Source of the DNA: WGMK01 sp046047315
GTDB lineage: Bacteria > Hydrogenedentota > Hydrogenedentia > Hydrogenedentales > JAEUWI01
Assembly (NCBI GenBank): GCA_046047315.1
Contig: JBJOID010000056.1
Span: 1 to 6,311 of the forward strand
Direction: 5' to 3'
Length of the DNA: 6,311 nt
The notes beneath the pieces were generated by a model, which ran no database searches, was not told the origin of the DNA, and saw only the letters and a program-made list of their open reading frames with translations. Below are positions 5,624 through 6,311 of this stretch, piece by piece (positions within the stretch are counted from its first letter, which is position 1; each line of letters starts with the position of its first letter). The position numbers and the translations under genes are program-made.

Positions 5624-6103
5624 TTACTTGCGCTTGATGCTCTTGGCGATCGCCAGCACGGAGGCCGGGGTGGAATCGTAGGGGCTGGAGTCGCTGCTCA
5701 GGCTAGCCTTGATGATCGCGTTGATGTCGCGGTCGGGAATGCCAGCGGCCTTCGCTTCCATCATCACCTCGTGCATACGGGACACGATGCGGCGGTGGCA
5801 CTCCTCGCGGCACTTCTGCTCCACGCCCTTGTTCACGTAGACCCCCATTCCACGGCGGGTATACAATAGGCCGAGGACTTCGAGGTCGCGGTAGGACTTG
5901 GCCACCGTGTTCGGGTTGACCTTCAGGCGCTCGGAGAGCTCGCGCACCGACGGAAGCTGGTCGCCCTGCTTCAGACGGCCCGAGGCAATCGCGAACTGAA
6001 TGTGGTTCTCAATTTGCACATACACAGCCACGCTGCTGTGAATGTCGATGCTGGAAAGCATCGCCAACATTTCTTCGGAGGATTCATGTTTCGGTCGCGG
6101 CAT
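5624..6103 (-). CDS. GntR-family transcriptional regulator, YtrA type
   Basis: A DNA-binding repressor of 159 residues. Residues about 25-92 form the GntR winged helix-turn-helix: VYVQIENHIQFAIASG (28-42), LKQGDQLPSVRELSERL (44-60), the recognition helix VNPNTVAKSYRDLE (62-75), and the wing GLLYTRRGMGVYVNKG (78-93). The remaining 66 residues are a short helical tail (HRRIVSRMHEVMMEAKAAGI), with no FCD, UTRA or aminotransferase domain, which is the mark of the YtrA subfamily. The tail probably dimerises. Two cysteines close together (C98, C102, in KCREECHRR) could sense metal or redox state, which is inference. The start at 6103 is chosen for its ribosome binding site; the longer frame from 6256 would add 51 residues that do not resemble the family and cover the promoter leader. 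YtrA regulators usually control adjacent ABC transporters and repress themselves. Here only a rhodanese lies downstream, behind a terminator, so targets are unknown. Confidence 0.92.
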   Translation of the reverse strand: MPRPKHESSEEMLAMLSSIDIHSSVAVYVQIENHIQFAIASGRLKQGDQLPSVRELSERLKVNPNTVAKSYRDLEVLGLLYTRRGMGVYVNKGVEQKCREECHRRIVSRMHEVMMEAKAAGIPDRDINAIIKASLSSDSSPYDSTPASVLAIAKSIKRK

Positions 6104-6112
6104 GTTGGTATT

Positions 6113-6118
6113 CTCCCT
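6113..6118 (-). promoter_or_regulatory. Ribosome binding site that fixes the gntR start
   Basis: On the minus strand AGGGAG lies 9 bases before the ATG at 6103, supporting MPRPKH as the N-terminus and not the upstream in-frame ATG at 6256. Confidence 0.75.
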
Positions 6119-6220
6119 AAGCTTTGGCCCGTGCCATGTTTTTTGCGCTCCGGTGCCCGCCCACAAAGGCGCCGCCGGCTCCATCTTCGAATAGTCGCGC
6201 CCCCTCACTGGGGTACTATG

Positions 6221-6240
6221 GGTGGTAGCATAAGCCCACC
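6221..6240. promoter_or_regulatory. GGTGG/CCACC inverted repeat, possible GntR operator
   Basis: GGTGG (6221-6225) and CCACC (6236-6240) are inverted arms around TAGCATAAGC, whose inner GC-ATAA-GC is nearly symmetrical. It falls about 15-35 bases downstream of the predicted gntR transcription start, a position where a bound repressor would block transcription. GntR proteins bind short inverted repeats as dimers. The link to this regulator is inference. Confidence 0.4.
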
Positions 6241-6261
6241 TACAACACCAATTCAAGAAAA

Positions 6262-6270
6262 ACTATAGCA
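6262..6270 (-). promoter_or_regulatory. Extended -10 promoter of gntR
   Basis: The minus strand reads TGCTATAGT (6270-6262): a TGn extension followed by TATAGT, which has five of six bases of the sigma-70 -10. The -35 position (6290-6285, TAAAAG) is poor, which the extended -10 may offset. The surrounding 6250-6311 is markedly AT-rich. The predicted start near 6255 gives a leader of about 150 bases. Confidence 0.5.
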
Positions 6271-6311
6271 TTCAAAGTTTCGCACTTTTAATAATTGGCG
6301 GATTCAAAGTT
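6270..6311. repeat. Two identical 10-bp boxes 32 bp apart upstream of gntR
   Basis: ATTCAAAGTT occurs at 6270-6279 and 6302-6311, in the same orientation. The start-to-start distance of 32 bp is about three helical turns, so both lie on one face of the DNA. The first box sits directly against the -10 element and the second upstream of the -35 region. An AAAGT-TTCGC-ACTTT inverted repeat (6274-6288) overlaps the first box, and CCAATT/AATTGG (6248-6253, 6293-6298) flank it. The second box reaches the last base of the window, so further copies may follow. Confidence 0.6.

Noticed and set aside
5202..5681. Plus-strand open frames across the rhodanese and gntR genes
   Set aside because: They are shadows of minus-strand genes with recognisable domains, and they cross a strong terminator hairpin.
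6104..6256. N-terminal extension of the GntR protein from the in-frame ATG at 6256
   Set aside because: The 51 extra residues do not resemble the family. They overlap the predicted leader and operator, and the ATG at 6103 has a good ribosome binding site.

Overview
The window is GC-rich. It carries four complete protein genes, one gene cut by the left edge, and several unusually clear regulatory signals. The organism is probably a flagellated bacterium of the Hydrogenedentota or a relative among the PVC/Lentisphaerota-type bacteria. This is inferred from a large secreted protein with Cys-containing Ig-like (DUF5011-type) repeats, a Glu-Gly linker and a MYXO-CTERM-like C-terminal anchor, next to a short YtrA-type GntR regulator. 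No rRNA or other phylogenetic marker is present, so the assignment is tentative.

Left part (1-1384): the 3' end of an unrecognised gene (2-373) is followed by a textbook flagellar sigma-28 (FliA) promoter (393-419, TAAAGTCT-N11-GCCGATAG). It reads into a FlgM-like anti-sigma-28 gene (475-792) that ends in a strong intrinsic terminator (818-860). Thirty-eight bases further on lies a second sigma-28-type promoter with exactly the same 11-base spacing (898-924). No convincing ORF follows it. About 165 bases of structured sequence run to another strong intrinsic terminator (1061-1095). The simplest reading is a flagellar-regulon small RNA next to flgM, and its central hairpin exposes a C-rich, anti-Shine-Dalgarno-like loop. 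This is the most novel element in the window.

Centre (1385-5029): a 1214-residue secreted surface protein. In order it has a signal peptide, an N-terminal beta-rich domain, seven tandem Ig-like repeats of about 80 residues, an EGEGEG linker, further beta domains with a calcium-loop motif, an ASH/choice-of-anchor-D type domain, and a Gly-Cys-Gly/transmembrane/basic C-terminal sorting tail. A 15-bp-stem hairpin (5050-5082) separates it from the convergent genes on the minus strand.

Right part (5100-6311, minus strand): a YtrA-type GntR regulator (5624-6103) has its own strong terminator (5563-5603). Downstream of it lies a single-domain rhodanese (5100-5492). The regulator has an AT-rich upstream region with an extended -10 promoter, two identical 10-bp boxes 32 bp apart and a GGTGG/CCACC inverted repeat that could be its autoregulatory operator. 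No ABC transporter, the usual YtrA partner, is visible.

Functionally, the left part belongs to flagellar gene control: FlgM holds sigma-28 until hook completion, and the RNA would be made at the same late stage. The surface protein, rhodanese and GntR regulator show no clear pathway link to it.
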